34,657 nucleotides of DNA from CBDUQN01 sp965369375 (GTDB taxonomy: Bacteria; Krumholzibacteriota; Krumholzibacteriia; Krumholzibacteriales; Krumholzibacteriaceae), in contig CBDUQN010000023.1 of assembly GCA_965369375.1 (NCBI GenBank), positions 1-34,657 on the forward strand, in the 5' to 3' direction. The position numbers and the translations under genes were made by a program. Position 1 is the stretch's first letter; the number at the start of each line of letters is the position of its first letter. Below, piece by piece: positions 14,555-23,518 of this stretch. The notes beneath the pieces were generated by a model that had not been told where the DNA came from, made no database searches, and saw only the letters and a program-made list of their open reading frames with translations.

Positions 14555-16873
14555 CTACCGGATGACAACGATTTTGCGGACGTCCTTCTTCCCGCCCGCC
14601 TGTGCAAGCAGGAAGTAGACGCCGGGAACCACCTGCCGACCGTTCCTGTCCGAACCGTCCCACGTCATAGTCATGGTACCGCTGTATCGCTCCATCGAGT
14701 AGAGCTTCTTGATGAGTCTGCCGTTCACATCGTAGATCATGACATCGACCTGCGTCCTCACCTCTGCAAGATTCGCCGTTGATTGAGAATGAACGGTCCT
14801 CGAGCCCCTGCTGGCGGTGGGATCGTGATAGCTCGTGGGGATCTTGAGCGTGAACGTGCTGCGGTCGCGCGTGGGATTCGGAACGGTATATGACAGCAGC
14901 TCGGAGGTGACGGGAATCATCGCGGTCGCTCGTATCTCCCCCGATGAAAAGTCGAAGTCCCTCACCTCGCCCAATACACCGAGCCTGAACCTTGCGATTA
15001 CATGATAGACGTACTCGTGCCCTGCCACGATATTCTCGTCACGATAGGTGTAATAATTCTTGTTGCCCCCGGTTTCATCTGCTACCCCGACGGTATCGAG
15101 AACCACTACCCCCCCGCCTGCAGAAAGATCTTCACGCACCACGTCGAAAACGGAACCGAAAACCTCTCCCGTTGTCACCCAGCTCAGATCGATATGATCA
15201 TGGCTCACATATCCGGATGTCTGATAATACTTTATACCGATGTAGTAGTATTCCTTCTCGCCCTCTCCGACAGTTCTTACACAGTTTTCGGCCGTTACTC
15301 TCAGAACATTCTTGCCAGGCATGAAACCGGACATGAAGAACGCAGAGACTTCCTTGGATTCATCCCATTTCCCATCTGATGAGTTCAACACCCTCCTCGG
15401 CTGGTTGTTCAGAGAATACTCCGCTGAATGAATCCAGGGCGCATAATCTATCCTCATATCCGCGTCCTGGTTCGGATTCAAGTTCGGACGCGCACGATTC
15501 TCAATTTCAATATAGACCAGATAGCTCTCCCCGCCGATCAGCGTATCGGAGAAATTGGGTGGAAGGATGAAATTCACTTCAGGCGGTATTTCGTAGATGT
15601 CGACGGTGCTGTTGTTGTTGTCATCCCACATACCGACCTGCCCGAGTGTGTACTCACAGATGGGAAGAGGGGATTCGAGCTCGTAGTTGTTCATGATGCA
15701 GTCCACGAGCGGCTGGCAGGGATTGAAATACGTATTCAGGTTCGGAACGTTCATGTATCCCGATGTTGCGCCACACGGAGTTTCGGCGGCTGCGTACTCG
15801 TCGAGCGCCCAGAATATGTGACTCATCTCATGAATAAATACATGGGCGAATCCGAACTCCTGGTCGACGAACCGGCACGGCGGGTAACAGGTCACCATGT
15901 ACGGCCCGCCTAGGTAGGCGTATGCCGCGTAGCCACCCGACGGCCCCTGCCAGCAATAATTATCGCTCGCATCCGCCACAAACACGGTAAACACCCAGTC
16001 CACCTTGACGCCGTGAACCCTCTCGTACGCTTCCCGTGTCGCATTGTTGTGAGCATGGGTCCCCAACGTGGCATCGTCTGGATATGAAGATTCGATCTCA
16101 TTCATCGCCTCGGTGATCCAGATGGGATCGCTGTTCCAATCGCCCATAATCGGTTCCAGTGTTACGGGGATCCTCTCGAAATAGTTTTGAATAAAGGTAA
16201 GTTTCAGCGGATCGAGCCAGAGCGCATTTAGCTGGTACTGACTGAGGCCGAACGAAATCGCCGCGCTCGCGGCGCTGAGCTCTTCATCGGTCCAATTCTC
16301 GCCGCTGCCTCTGCTCTCCGGCAATACGATGTTGATGAGCACCGTCCCTATCATGAGTTCACTGTTCTGTCTCACGCCCCTCTGCATGATCTCCGACGGT
16401 GAACCCTTACGGGGGCCTTCGTACTTAAACTCCCTCGCGACATTATCGGGGACCTCGAATACGAGATCCTTGAACGGTTCCAACTTCACGTTATCCGCCA
16501 CTGCCTCTCTGACTATCTGCTCCTCTCGAATGAGCGCTCTCACGCCCCCGCGCACGAGCGGGCTCAGGTTATCGAGGCGGATATCCTCTGGCGATGTTAC
16601 CAGCTCGACGTGCATCCCTTCGAAAATCGAGGCATTCACCCCTGCCGGGAAATGCCCTACGACCACATCGGGTGGGAACATCTGCAGTCCGCGCACGCCG
16701 TTTTGCTCGAGCATCCGGACGACATCACCCATTTTCGTCAATTCCGGATAGGTGATAATACATGCTGCCGGGTAGAGGCCACGGTCGATGAAGGTATCCG
16801 CAGCCGATGTTCCCGTCAACGTCAGTACGATTGCCAATGATACCGAGAGAATAAGTATGCGTGATTTCACCAT
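14555..16873 (-). CDS. secreted HExxH metallopeptidase-like protein with T9SS-type C-terminal sorting domain
   Basis: 772 residues with a signal peptide (1-25). The centre holds a zinc-peptidase motif, H348-E349-M-S-H352, followed by F-W-A-L-D-E-Y; D358 or E359 could supply the third ligand. Several Cys pairs around 300-410 suggest disulfides. A beta-rich region follows (about 430-680). The last 80 residues are the FlgD-like/type A sorting domain: V-P-N-P-T-R-D-R-S-T-F, V-M-I-Y-D-V-N-G-R-L-I-K-K-L, T-W-D-G-S-D-R-N-G-R, P-G-V-Y-F and a basic end K-I-V-V-I-R. Such domains direct export by the type IX system in FCB bacteria. Role inferred: surface or secreted protease. AAGGAG precedes ATG (3 nt) and GTG (6 nt), so the GTG may be the real start. 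I could not name the peptidase family. Confidence 0.85.
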   Translation of the reverse strand: MVKSRILILSVSLAIVLTLTGTSAADTFIDRGLYPAACIITYPELTKMGDVVRMLEQNGVRGLQMFPPDVVVGHFPAGVNASIFEGMHVELVTSPEDIRLDNLSPLVRGGVRALIREEQIVREAVADNVKLEPFKDLVFEVPDNVAREFKYEGPRKGSPSEIMQRGVRQNSELMIGTVLINIVLPESRGSGENWTDEELSAASAAISFGLSQYQLNALWLDPLKLTFIQNYFERIPVTLEPIMGDWNSDPIWITEAMNEIESSYPDDATLGTHAHNNATREAYERVHGVKVDWVFTVFVADASDNYCWQGPSGGYAAYAYLGGPYMVTCYPPCRFVDQEFGFAHVFIHEMSHIFWALDEYAAAETPCGATSGYMNVPNLNTYFNPCQPLVDCIMNNYELESPLPICEYTLGQVGMWDDNNNSTVDIYEIPPEVNFILPPNFSDTLIGGESYLVYIEIENRARPNLNPNQDADMRIDYAPWIHSAEYSLNNQPRRVLNSSDGKWDESKEVSAFFMSGFMPGKNVLRVTAENCVRTVGEGEKEYYYIGIKYYQTSGYVSHDHIDLSWVTTGEVFGSVFDVVREDLSAGGGVVVLDTVGVADETGGNKNYYTYRDENIVAGHEYVYHVIARFRLGVLGEVRDFDFSSGEIRATAMIPVTSELLSYTVPNPTRDRSTFTLKIPTSYHDPTASRGSRTVHSQSTANLAEVRTQVDVMIYDVNGRLIKKLYSMERYSGTMTMTWDGSDRNGRQVVPGVYFLLAQAGGKKDVRKIVVIR

Positions 16874-16932
16874 GGACTCCTTGTGAGACCCCGGATCGGA
16901 CTCCTTTTAATGCTAAAACCCTTTATAGAAAT

Positions 16933-16962
16933 AATATAGCCATTTACTCGCGGAGAATGCAA
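16933..16962 (-). promoter_or_regulatory. candidate sigma-70-type promoter for the metallopeptidase gene
   Basis: On the minus strand, TTGCAT (16962-16957) and TATATT (16938-16933) are separated by 18 bp, about 60 bp before the start codon. The -10 is strong and the -35 is moderate. It lies in the 135-bp gap after the preceding gene. Confidence 0.4.
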
Positions 16963-17008
16963 ATAAAAATCTTTCTCAGGAAGGGGAGCCGCCCTATGGG
17001 GCATATCG

Positions 17009-17791
17009 CTATTTCGATTCACCGTGATCATCCGGCATATAATACGAAAAGAGAACGGATTCTGTTACAACCGTTCTCGGCACGCCTGCCTGATTTCGCT
17101 TGCCGCCCATAATCCTCGTCGACCTGCTGCTTTCCACCCTGCTCCGGACGAGGCCCCAGAATGGGACCGAGCAGGAGAGATACAGCATGCATCTCTCCTG
17201 CTCTCTCATCTCCGCCTCGACGCCGCCGAGGTTTACCGGTTTGATGATGCTCTTCGACAGTTCATTAACCGTGCACTGGAACGCGCCGGCAGGAGTGATG
17301 ACCTCCTCGTCATCGAGCACGGTGCGCTGAACGTCTTCCCTCTTCTTTATGAATACCGTTTCGAGGTCGTAATCTCGAATCTCCTCAATGGTCGGTTCCC
17401 TGAACGGGTCTGAACCTTCCTTCACATAGACTTTAGTTACGTACTCATGAAATTTTTCCGGTGAGTGAATAGCTCGCACCTTTTCATCGAGAACGAGCCT
17501 GACGGTAATCTTCTCCTCGACTGATTCCGGAAAGGGCGATGAGGATATCTCGATCGTCACCATGCCGTCCAAACGATCGATGACTGCAAGCTCCACGAGC
17601 GAGGAATCGCTCGTCCCGTACGCTTCGCCGACGACGAGATACGATACCCGGGCCCCCACGTCAAAGGTGAGGGATTCCAATGAAACACCCGGAATGAGAA
17701 AATCGACACTCGCAGCGCAAACCGGCTGCCCGGCCGAAAGACATGCAATAAAAACTATGAGAGCAATGATATGATTTGGGTGTCGCATCAT
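17009..17791 (-). CDS. secreted protein of unknown function
   Basis: The frame opens at an ATG at 17836, but the ATG at 17791 (or the next codon) begins directly with a signal peptide ending in P-V-C-A-A, giving about 260 residues. No strong Shine-Dalgarno marks either. The mature part is predicted mostly beta, with a segment E-E-V-I-T-P-A-G-A-F-Q-C-T-V near residue 180 that resembles the DUF3108-like pattern of secreted proteins; this is a weak resemblance. It lies between the cytochrome lipoprotein and the T9SS-type metallopeptidase on the same strand. Function unknown. Confidence 0.7.
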   Translation of the reverse strand: MMRHPNHIIALIVFIACLSAGQPVCAASVDFLIPGVSLESLTFDVGARVSYLVVGEAYGTSDSSLVELAVIDRLDGMVTIEISSSPFPESVEEKITVRLVLDEKVRAIHSPEKFHEYVTKVYVKEGSDPFREPTIEEIRDYDLETVFIKKREDVQRTVLDDEEVITPAGAFQCTVNELSKSIIKPVNLGGVEAEMREQERCMLYLSCSVPFWGLVRSRVESSRSTRIMGGKRNQAGVPRTVVTESVLFSYYMPDDHGESK

Positions 17792-17927
17792 CGACGCTGC
17801 TATCGGGCGGCCGCTGCTGCTTAATAGGCATGACATTGCACTATTCCTCGCGCGGAAGACGGCGTGAAGTAATATCTATTCTTCGTATAATTGTACACCG
17901 GTCAATGGCGATCAATCACACAAAAAT

Positions 17928-19316
17928 TCAATGGTCCCCTGCGGTCGAATCCCGACCGGTGCAATGACCCGCCTTCGCCCAGTACGTTTCGAAATCAAAA
18001 TCGGGACTCCAGTGCGATGTATGGCATCTGCGGCAGGATTTGCGCGCTTTCCTCTGGTAGGCGCCGTCGCGCGAATGCAGCGTGCCTTGTCCGTGGCAGG
18101 CCTCACACTGGACGCCGCGGAGATTGATGCCGCCCTTCTCGTAACTCTTCTGATCATAGCCGCTGAAACGTCCATACCCCGTTGTATGACAGGCGATGCA
18201 TTCTGCATTCTCGGTATCTTCGGACAGCTCGAGCGTTTCGAATGCACGGAAATGTCTACTCAGTACGAAACGGGGCATGATATCGGCATGGCATCTCCTG
18301 CACATTTCGATCCCGATGTATCGCTCCTTTATCTGCCCGGTTACTTTATCGCGGGCGAGCAATTCGCTCAGGGCCAAATCCCTGCGGCGAACCCCTTCTT
18401 CGGCGCTGAATTCCTTGAGTCTCTTGGCCACCTCCAGATCCTCTGCAACGGTTCTGTCGAGGTGGAGAGCTCCTCTCTCCGTTATCACCGGCGGGGAACC
18501 GACGGTCGAGGCGATTGTGAGCTTGCCGATGGCCCTCCCCCTGTCTCCGGCGAAAAGCACCGGCGCTCCAAGATCCTCATAGGAACCGCCGGTCGTATCG
18601 GCGCAGTCATCCGTCGCATCCTGTAAGATGGGGGTATGTCCGCGAATGACGACATCGATGCCCTCGAGCGCGGGAAGCAGGTCTTTGAGCTTTTCCGCCC
18701 GCATGTGAGCAAGCAGTATGGTCAGATCGCATTTCCGGGCGCCAAGTTCCTCGAGTATTTCTTCGCCCGATTCGCGTGGATCGCGCAGCTCGAGGCCGCC
18801 GATATCTCGCTCGCCTTCACCGAGAAGCGCGAACACTCCTACGGTACATCCCCCGATTTTCTCAACAACGTAAGCAGGAAAAACGCGCTCCCCATTCTCA
18901 TAGAGATTTGCGCAAATCACAGGCAAACCGGCTTCGGCATCCGCCCTTATGGCCCGCAGATCATAGCTCAGTTCTCTCTCTCCGAGAGCGACCGCTGTGT
19001 ATCCCATACGGATCATCATCTCTGAGAGAAAACGGCTCCGATACATCTCCAGAATGCCGGATTTTCCATAGAAATCCCCGGCGGATAGAAGAATGAGTTC
19101 GGGATCCCTGACCCGCTCTGAATCTATTACTGCGGCCCGCCGGGCCACACCGCCAGCGGCTTTATCGCCTCATCCGGCGGGGCCGAGACGGCCTTTGACA
19201 TCCCCGGTGAAAAGGATCGTTACAGTGGCGCCCTCTTCGCAGGTCCGCTCCTCTATGCAGCCCGCAAGGACTAGAAACAGAAGTACGCCGCAAAGGAAAA
19301 AGATGAATACCCTCAT
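17928..19316 (-). CDS. tetraheme cytochrome c fused to a 5'-nucleotidase-like metallophosphatase; predicted selenoprotein (Sec49)
   Basis: A standard call begins at the GTG at 19148. Reading through the in-frame TGA at 19172-19170 adds 56 codons back to an ATG at 19316 with GGAG 8 nt upstream. The added part is a lipoprotein signal peptide (lipobox L-A-G-C, C20), then T-I-L-F-T-G-D-V-K-G-R-L-G-P-A-G-U-G and G-G-V-A-R-R-A. Relatives read roughly G-x-L-x-P-C-G-C-x(4-6)-G-G-L-A-R-R, so Sec49 replaces the last Cys and Ala47 the first. Residues 33-265 are a metallophosphatase fold with eroded metal motifs (G-E-R-E-L for G-N-H-E). Four CxxCH heme sites follow: 339-343, 373-377, 404-408 and 428-432. 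The total is 462 residues. Inferred location is the periplasmic face of the envelope. The reaction is unknown; a Sec/heme redox role is inference. Confidence 0.8.
19131..19149 (-). other. candidate SECIS hairpin in the cytochrome/metallophosphatase gene
   Basis: On the minus strand, U-GUGGCCC (19149-19142), loop GGC (19141-19139), GGGCCGC-A (19138-19131): eight pairs including one G-U. The loop begins 29 nt after the UGA and opens with G, within the usual limits for bacterial SECIS (16-37 nt, G in the first two loop positions). An alternative closer hairpin, GCCGC-UGGCGGU-GUGGC, has its loop 15 nt after the UGA. High local GC makes chance stems likely, so this supports the claim only together with the alignment. 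Confidence 0.5.
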
Positions 19317-19383
19317 CGAGCTAACTCCGGATTCGAGACTCTCGCTCTCGAGATAATCAATGCACGCATATTACACAGAGTAT

Positions 19384-19421
19384 AAAAAAAGGGGCAAAGA
19401 AAATCCAGTCTCCTTGCCCCT
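19384..19421 (-). terminator. rho-independent terminator of the HU gene
   Basis: Downstream of the HU stop the minus strand reads AGGGGCAA, a loop of about 15 nt, TTGCCCCT, then a run of seven T. The eight-pair GC-rich stem and T-tract are classical. It ends the HU transcript and isolates it from the cytochrome gene at 19316. Confidence 0.85.
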
Positions 19422-19437
19422 ACCAAACTAAAGCCTT

Positions 19438-19731
19438 TTACTTTGCGACACGGCTCTTGAGAGACTTGCCGGCTGAAAAAGCGGGATATCTCGTTGCAGG
19501 AATAATAATCTCCTTGCCAGTCTGAGGATTGCGTCCTTTGCGCTTCTTGCGGCGGCGCGGCATGAATGTTCCGAAGCCGGTCACCTGCACCCTCCTACCC
19601 GCTGACAGCTCACTTGCAATGATGCCATCCTTGGGAGCTGTGCTGAAAATCGCATCGACGGTCGCACGTGAATCCTTCAGGGTTAATCCTGTTTTCTTGG
19701 CAACCCTTTCGATCAGATCAGTCTTATTCAT
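19438..19731 (-). CDS. hup: HU-family nucleoid DNA-binding protein
   Basis: 97-residue HU/IHF-like protein that bends DNA as a dimer. The helical dimerisation half begins M-N-K-T-D-L-I-E-R-V-A-K-K-T-G-L and the signature V-T-G-F-G-T-F-M-P-R-R-R-K-K-R-K-G-R-N-P-Q-T-G leads to the DNA-binding arm (about 50-80, with the R-N-P-Q-T-G tip). The arm is unusually basic (R-R-R-K-K-R-K). GAGGAGGTG precedes the ATG. It is a single-gene unit with its own promoter and terminator. Confidence 0.95.
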   Translation of the reverse strand: MNKTDLIERVAKKTGLTLKDSRATVDAIFSTAPKDGIIASELSAGRRVQVTGFGTFMPRRRKKRKGRNPQTGKEIIIPATRYPAFSAGKSLKSRVAK

Positions 19732-19767
19732 AGTTCACCTCCTCTGCTCGACCTTGATTTCGTCGCT

Positions 19768-19796
19768 AATTTACAACTAGTTCTCTGACCTGTCAA
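19768..19796 (-). promoter_or_regulatory. sigma-70-type promoter of the HU gene
   Basis: A perfect TTGACA (19796-19791), a 17-bp spacer and TAAATT (19773-19768), placed about 37 bp before the HU ATG. The strong -35 and ideal spacing suit an abundant nucleoid protein. Upstream (19797-19965) is an AT-rich stretch after the lptD stop containing GC-rich palindromic bits near 19930, with no gene. Confidence 0.75.
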
Positions 19797-19965
19797 CACT
19801 TTTATACCGGTTTTTTCCCGTCCTGACAGTATTTTTTCGACATTCGGATTTTATGAAAAAATGCAAAATTTGAGTTTTCCCGCCTATCGGAGAAAGCATG
19901 TATCTGCCCGCAGCCGGCATGTAGATACCCGCGGGCATGCCCGTGGAACCCTGCCCTGCGGGTTA

Positions 19966-22900
19966 TTAGAAGTAACCCCCGTACGGTGACTGGATCCCTC
20001 TCGGACCGCGTTCGTACATTAATTCGCGGTGTGCCTTGATCGCTATCTGGAAATAGTAACTCCATTCGTTACCGTATGTTCTGTAAACGAAGCTCGCCTG
20101 CCAGCAGTGGAGATCACGCGCAAGACTGTATGTCTGCTCTACGACATCATTCATCTCGATATTGTATTGCGTACGGTAGGTCAGCCGCCAGTTTTTCGTG
20201 ACCTGTATATTCCCGCTGATATCGATGCTGCTGTCCACACGCGGAATATACTTCAACTCACCCGTTTCGAAATCGAAGAGCGATTCGATGCGCTCGGTAT
20301 ACTTGTATATAAGACTCAACGTCCACGTCTGCCGCCCTCCGGATATCAGTGAGCGGATATCATCCCCCTGGATGTCACTGTTCGATTGTTCGCCTGCCGG
20401 CGTTAGCTTTTCCCTTGTTTTGTGCTCCCATGTTCCCGGATACGCGAATGCGCCGTTGAAATTCATGCCGGCACCGAAGCTCGTGGAGAGGATCCTCCGT
20501 TCGTTCGGATCGTACGTATGATCGAGACTGAGCGTGAGCAGGCTGCCGATACCCGTTCGAATGCTGCTGTTAATATTCGAGAACTGTCTTCTTGCCGGGA
20601 GCTTTGGATTGAATCTGCCGCTGAGGGTCCATGTGAGCGCATTGTTCTTTTTGACCTCGTTCTCGCCTTCGAGAAATTTGAGATCGATCATGTTTCGAAC
20701 GCCGTATGAGAGAGACGTGCTCTCGGTCTGTCTCTCGGTAAGCTTCGGACGGTAGCTGACGGAGACGGTCGGATTGAACGTGTGACGAATGCCCTTCAGT
20801 GCCCCGATCCCGGGGTGAAAGATCCCGTAGAGCTTGGTGCCGACCCCCGACGAGAGACTCATCGAGATCTCATTCGTGTAATCCCCCGTCGGGTTTGGAA
20901 CATACACATCGGTGTAATCGGGATCTATCCGATTGTATTTCACCTTGCGGTAATTCCAACTCATGGAAAGCGACGGCGAGAGATCGATGATGGTGAACCT
21001 GAGCTGCTTGCCGAAGCTCGCCGACGACCGTGCCGTCCTCGTCGTGACCTTCCGCGCGTCACTCTCATTTATTTTATGACTCGCCGACAGATTGGGCGTG
21101 AACATGATCTCGCTCAAGAACCGTTCCCATAACCCCCGCTCACCCACCGCATGCTTTTCACCGAACCAGAAAGACATGCGCGGCAGGTTGAGGGAAAGCG
21201 ACGGCAGAGTCGAGGTTATACGATCCTGAGTCGGCAAAGTTACATTTAGTTTCTGATCCCTCGAAGCGGAGAGGCTCAAGCTCGTTCCGCCCCATTTCTT
21301 TCTGAAACTCGCCGTCGAATAAATTCTCCTGTCGACGATGCGTCTCGTGTCCCGTGACTGGTCCATTGAAATCTGTGCGTTGTCACTGCTGACGAATCTC
21401 AGGTTTGCCGCAAATGAGGCGTTTTTTCCGATCGTTTGCGAGTGCCTCGACTCGAAGGTCCACTCCTTTGCGGCGCTGTTGAGATCCTTGAATACATCGA
21501 ATCGGACCTGTCCATCGAGCATGTACCGGATCCTGTACCGGTTATCGATGTGCATCCTGATGTTGCGATCCTCGTTGAAATCGAACGTAAGTATAAAATC
21601 GGTGTAATCGTTCGTCGCCCAGTAGTACCCGAGTCCTCGGATGAAACGTCCCGCCCTGCTCGCGATGCCGACATCGAAATTGGGACGCAGGATCCCCGAA
21701 TGCCTGTCTCTCCTGAGCGAGTTGACCATGTAGGGCAGCCAGAAAACGGGCACCTCTCCGAACCTGAGCGTAATCGGCCCCGAGACGATCTTGTCGTCGA
21801 TGTAGACCTTCATCTTCTTTGCTTTGAATGAGTAATGGGGATGCTTGTATTCACACGTAGTATATGTCGAGCCGTAGACCTTGAGCACGTCCCGTCCCAC
21901 CTTGTAGATCTGCTCACCCTGATAGTACCCGGGATCGTACTTGGTCGAACCGTCAGTGACGATGCCGGATTCCGAATCCATATCGTAACCCATGTTGAAA
22001 CCGTACATCTTCTGACCGCTCTCTTCGAGGATGGGATTACCGATCGCCTCGAGGACATTGAGGCGTGAGTTGAAATCTATCCGCTCTGCGGAGAGGCTCA
22101 TATTCTGGAACTGCAGCACCGCGGTGTCGCGCAGAATGATATCTTCGGTATCAGCGTAGTACTCTATGGTTCTCGCGTTGTACTTGATCTTGTCGGCGTG
22201 GTCCGTGAAATTCCTGAACATAAGCGAGGAATCGATGGCGGCGGAGACGCTGTCGATCGTCTCGCTGGATTCTATGTTCATGAAGCTGTAGGTTCCGCTC
22301 GCCTTGCCTGAAATCCGCACATAGCGCAGCACATCGTGGGTGAATGCGAAAAACATCGTGTCGCCGATCGCGAGATTGTTCGAAACCTTCCCCTTCTCGG
22401 CCTCGATCGGGTAATACATCGCCTTCGCGTTCCCTACGATGCTCACCGAATCGACCTTTTCGTTCGAGAGATAAATGACGATCGAATCCCCCTCGATCCA
22501 TGAATCTTCGCGCCATGGTGAATCCTTGCGCGGAGCATCCGTCAGGAGCCCGTTTCTGGGAATAACCACGCGCTCGACCTCGTTTTCATTGAACCAGAGG
22601 ATCAAGCGATCGCCTACCATGCCGGAGGAACCGTTTGTTGCTTTCGGATCGCCGTAGAGCTCGACTCTTCCCTCTTCATTGAATATGACGGCGGAATCGC
22701 AGGTCGCCCTCGTTTGCCCCTTGACCAGTTTGACGTCGCGGACGGCCGTCCCGATTTTTCGATTGATATCGAAGTGCATATGCTTGCTCTGCACCACCCC
22801 CATCTCATCCGATCTGAGATCGAAGTTGAGAATCGGATCGACATCGACGACGACCTCTCCTTCGGTTCGATTGTAGCGGGCGTGCTTGCCGGAGATCGAA

Positions 22901-23478
22901 TAATCCTCGGCCTCGTTCAGCAAGACGACGTTTCCGAAGGCGTTGACTGTTTCCGTATCGCGATGGTAGTAGATGCTGTCGGCATACAGAACCGTCGTGC
23001 TGTCTCTGAGCGTCAGGTTACCGAGAAACTTGGCGATGCGATTCTGCCGATCGTACGTGGCCCGCTCACACACAATCTCCCATCCCTCATCGAAGCACCG
23101 GACATTCCCCGTCATAACGAGAATGTTCGTTTCGCCGAAATACTCGCCGAGATCTCCCAGGATGGTGAGGGTGCCGTCCCTGATCCGGACATCGTCATAG
23201 AGGAGCGTGTAGAACCGGTCCTGGAAGTGCTTGCCGCTCTCACTCGTGATCACCGCTGTCTGGTGCTCTATGGTCACTCCACCGGTCAGATTGATCACCC
23301 GATCCTCCGCCTCCACGCCGTACTGCAGATTCGCGGCCGAGACCGTATAGAGCGTAGTGTCCCCCGGTGCCGACGATCCCGATTCCCGGCTGCCCCGGTC
23401 GGATTGCGGTGCGGCGTAGCTCGGCGTGGACAGGAATGCTGTGATAAAAATGAAGAAAATTGTAGCGAACCGATTCAA
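19966..23478 (-). CDS. lptD: LPS-assembly outer-membrane protein LptD (OstA-like)
   Basis: LptD forms the outer-membrane translocon that inserts lipopolysaccharide on the cell surface. A TTG at 23478 is favoured because GAGGAG stands just before it and a signal peptide (about 1-22, ending S-Y-A-A) follows; the frame itself opens at 23511. The N-terminal part (about 40-500) contains repeated OstA/LptA-like beta-jellyroll units (for example V-E-A-E-D-R-V-I-N-L-T-G-G-V, then N-A-F-G-N-V-V-L, then V-E-L-Y-G-D-P). The LptD barrel begins around the V-P-V-F-W-L-P-Y segment near 575 and runs to the C-terminus. At about 1170 residues it is longer than the E. coli protein (784), mainly through the periplasmic part, as seen in FCB-type LptD. 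It is last in the accD-folC-ROK run and its start is 41 nt after the ROK gene stop. Confidence 0.9.
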   Translation of the reverse strand: MNRFATIFFIFITAFLSTPSYAAPQSDRGSRESGSSAPGDTTLYTVSAANLQYGVEAEDRVINLTGGVTIEHQTAVITSESGKHFQDRFYTLLYDDVRIRDGTLTILGDLGEYFGETNILVMTGNVRCFDEGWEIVCERATYDRQNRIAKFLGNLTLRDSTTVLYADSIYYHRDTETVNAFGNVVLLNEAEDYSISGKHARYNRTEGEVVVDVDPILNFDLRSDEMGVVQSKHMHFDINRKIGTAVRDVKLVKGQTRATCDSAVIFNEEGRVELYGDPKATNGSSGMVGDRLILWFNENEVERVVIPRNGLLTDAPRKDSPWREDSWIEGDSIVIYLSNEKVDSVSIVGNAKAMYYPIEAEKGKVSNNLAIGDTMFFAFTHDVLRYVRISGKASGTYSFMNIESSETIDSVSAAIDSSLMFRNFTDHADKIKYNARTIEYYADTEDIILRDTAVLQFQNMSLSAERIDFNSRLNVLEAIGNPILEESGQKMYGFNMGYDMDSESGIVTDGSTKYDPGYYQGEQIYKVGRDVLKVYGSTYTTCEYKHPHYSFKAKKMKVYIDDKIVSGPITLRFGEVPVFWLPYMVNSLRRDRHSGILRPNFDVGIASRAGRFIRGLGYYWATNDYTDFILTFDFNEDRNIRMHIDNRYRIRYMLDGQVRFDVFKDLNSAAKEWTFESRHSQTIGKNASFAANLRFVSSDNAQISMDQSRDTRRIVDRRIYSTASFRKKWGGTSLSLSASRDQKLNVTLPTQDRITSTLPSLSLNLPRMSFWFGEKHAVGERGLWERFLSEIMFTPNLSASHKINESDARKVTTRTARSSASFGKQLRFTIIDLSPSLSMSWNYRKVKYNRIDPDYTDVYVPNPTGDYTNEISMSLSSGVGTKLYGIFHPGIGALKGIRHTFNPTVSVSYRPKLTERQTESTSLSYGVRNMIDLKFLEGENEVKKNNALTWTLSGRFNPKLPARRQFSNINSSIRTGIGSLLTLSLDHTYDPNERRILSTSFGAGMNFNGAFAYPGTWEHKTREKLTPAGEQSNSDIQGDDIRSLISGGRQTWTLSLIYKYTERIESLFDFETGELKYIPRVDSSIDISGNIQVTKNWRLTYRTQYNIEMNDVVEQTYSLARDLHCWQASFVYRTYGNEWSYYFQIAIKAHRELMYERGPRGIQSPYGGYF

Positions 23479-23518
23479 TTTTCTCTCCTCGGTCCCGTTG
23501 ATAAAAAGCAAAAACTCT

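Noticed and set aside
3796..19172. General reassignment of UGA (for example to Gly or Trp) as explanation for the in-frame TGAs
   Set aside because: Only two genes are affected, each once and at a Cys position, and TGA is used as the normal stop of other genes such as queH, selD and the LytTR regulator.
19170..19172. Frameshift or plain pseudogene as explanation of the cytochrome TGA
   Set aside because: The frame is the same on both sides, the N-terminal lipoprotein signal and the four heme motifs are intact, and the position aligns with a Cys; a single nonsense mutation cannot be fully excluded.
19900..19965. Rho-independent terminator after lptD
   Set aside because: There are GC-rich palindromic bits (around CGGGCATGCCCG) but no following T-run, so I do not call it.
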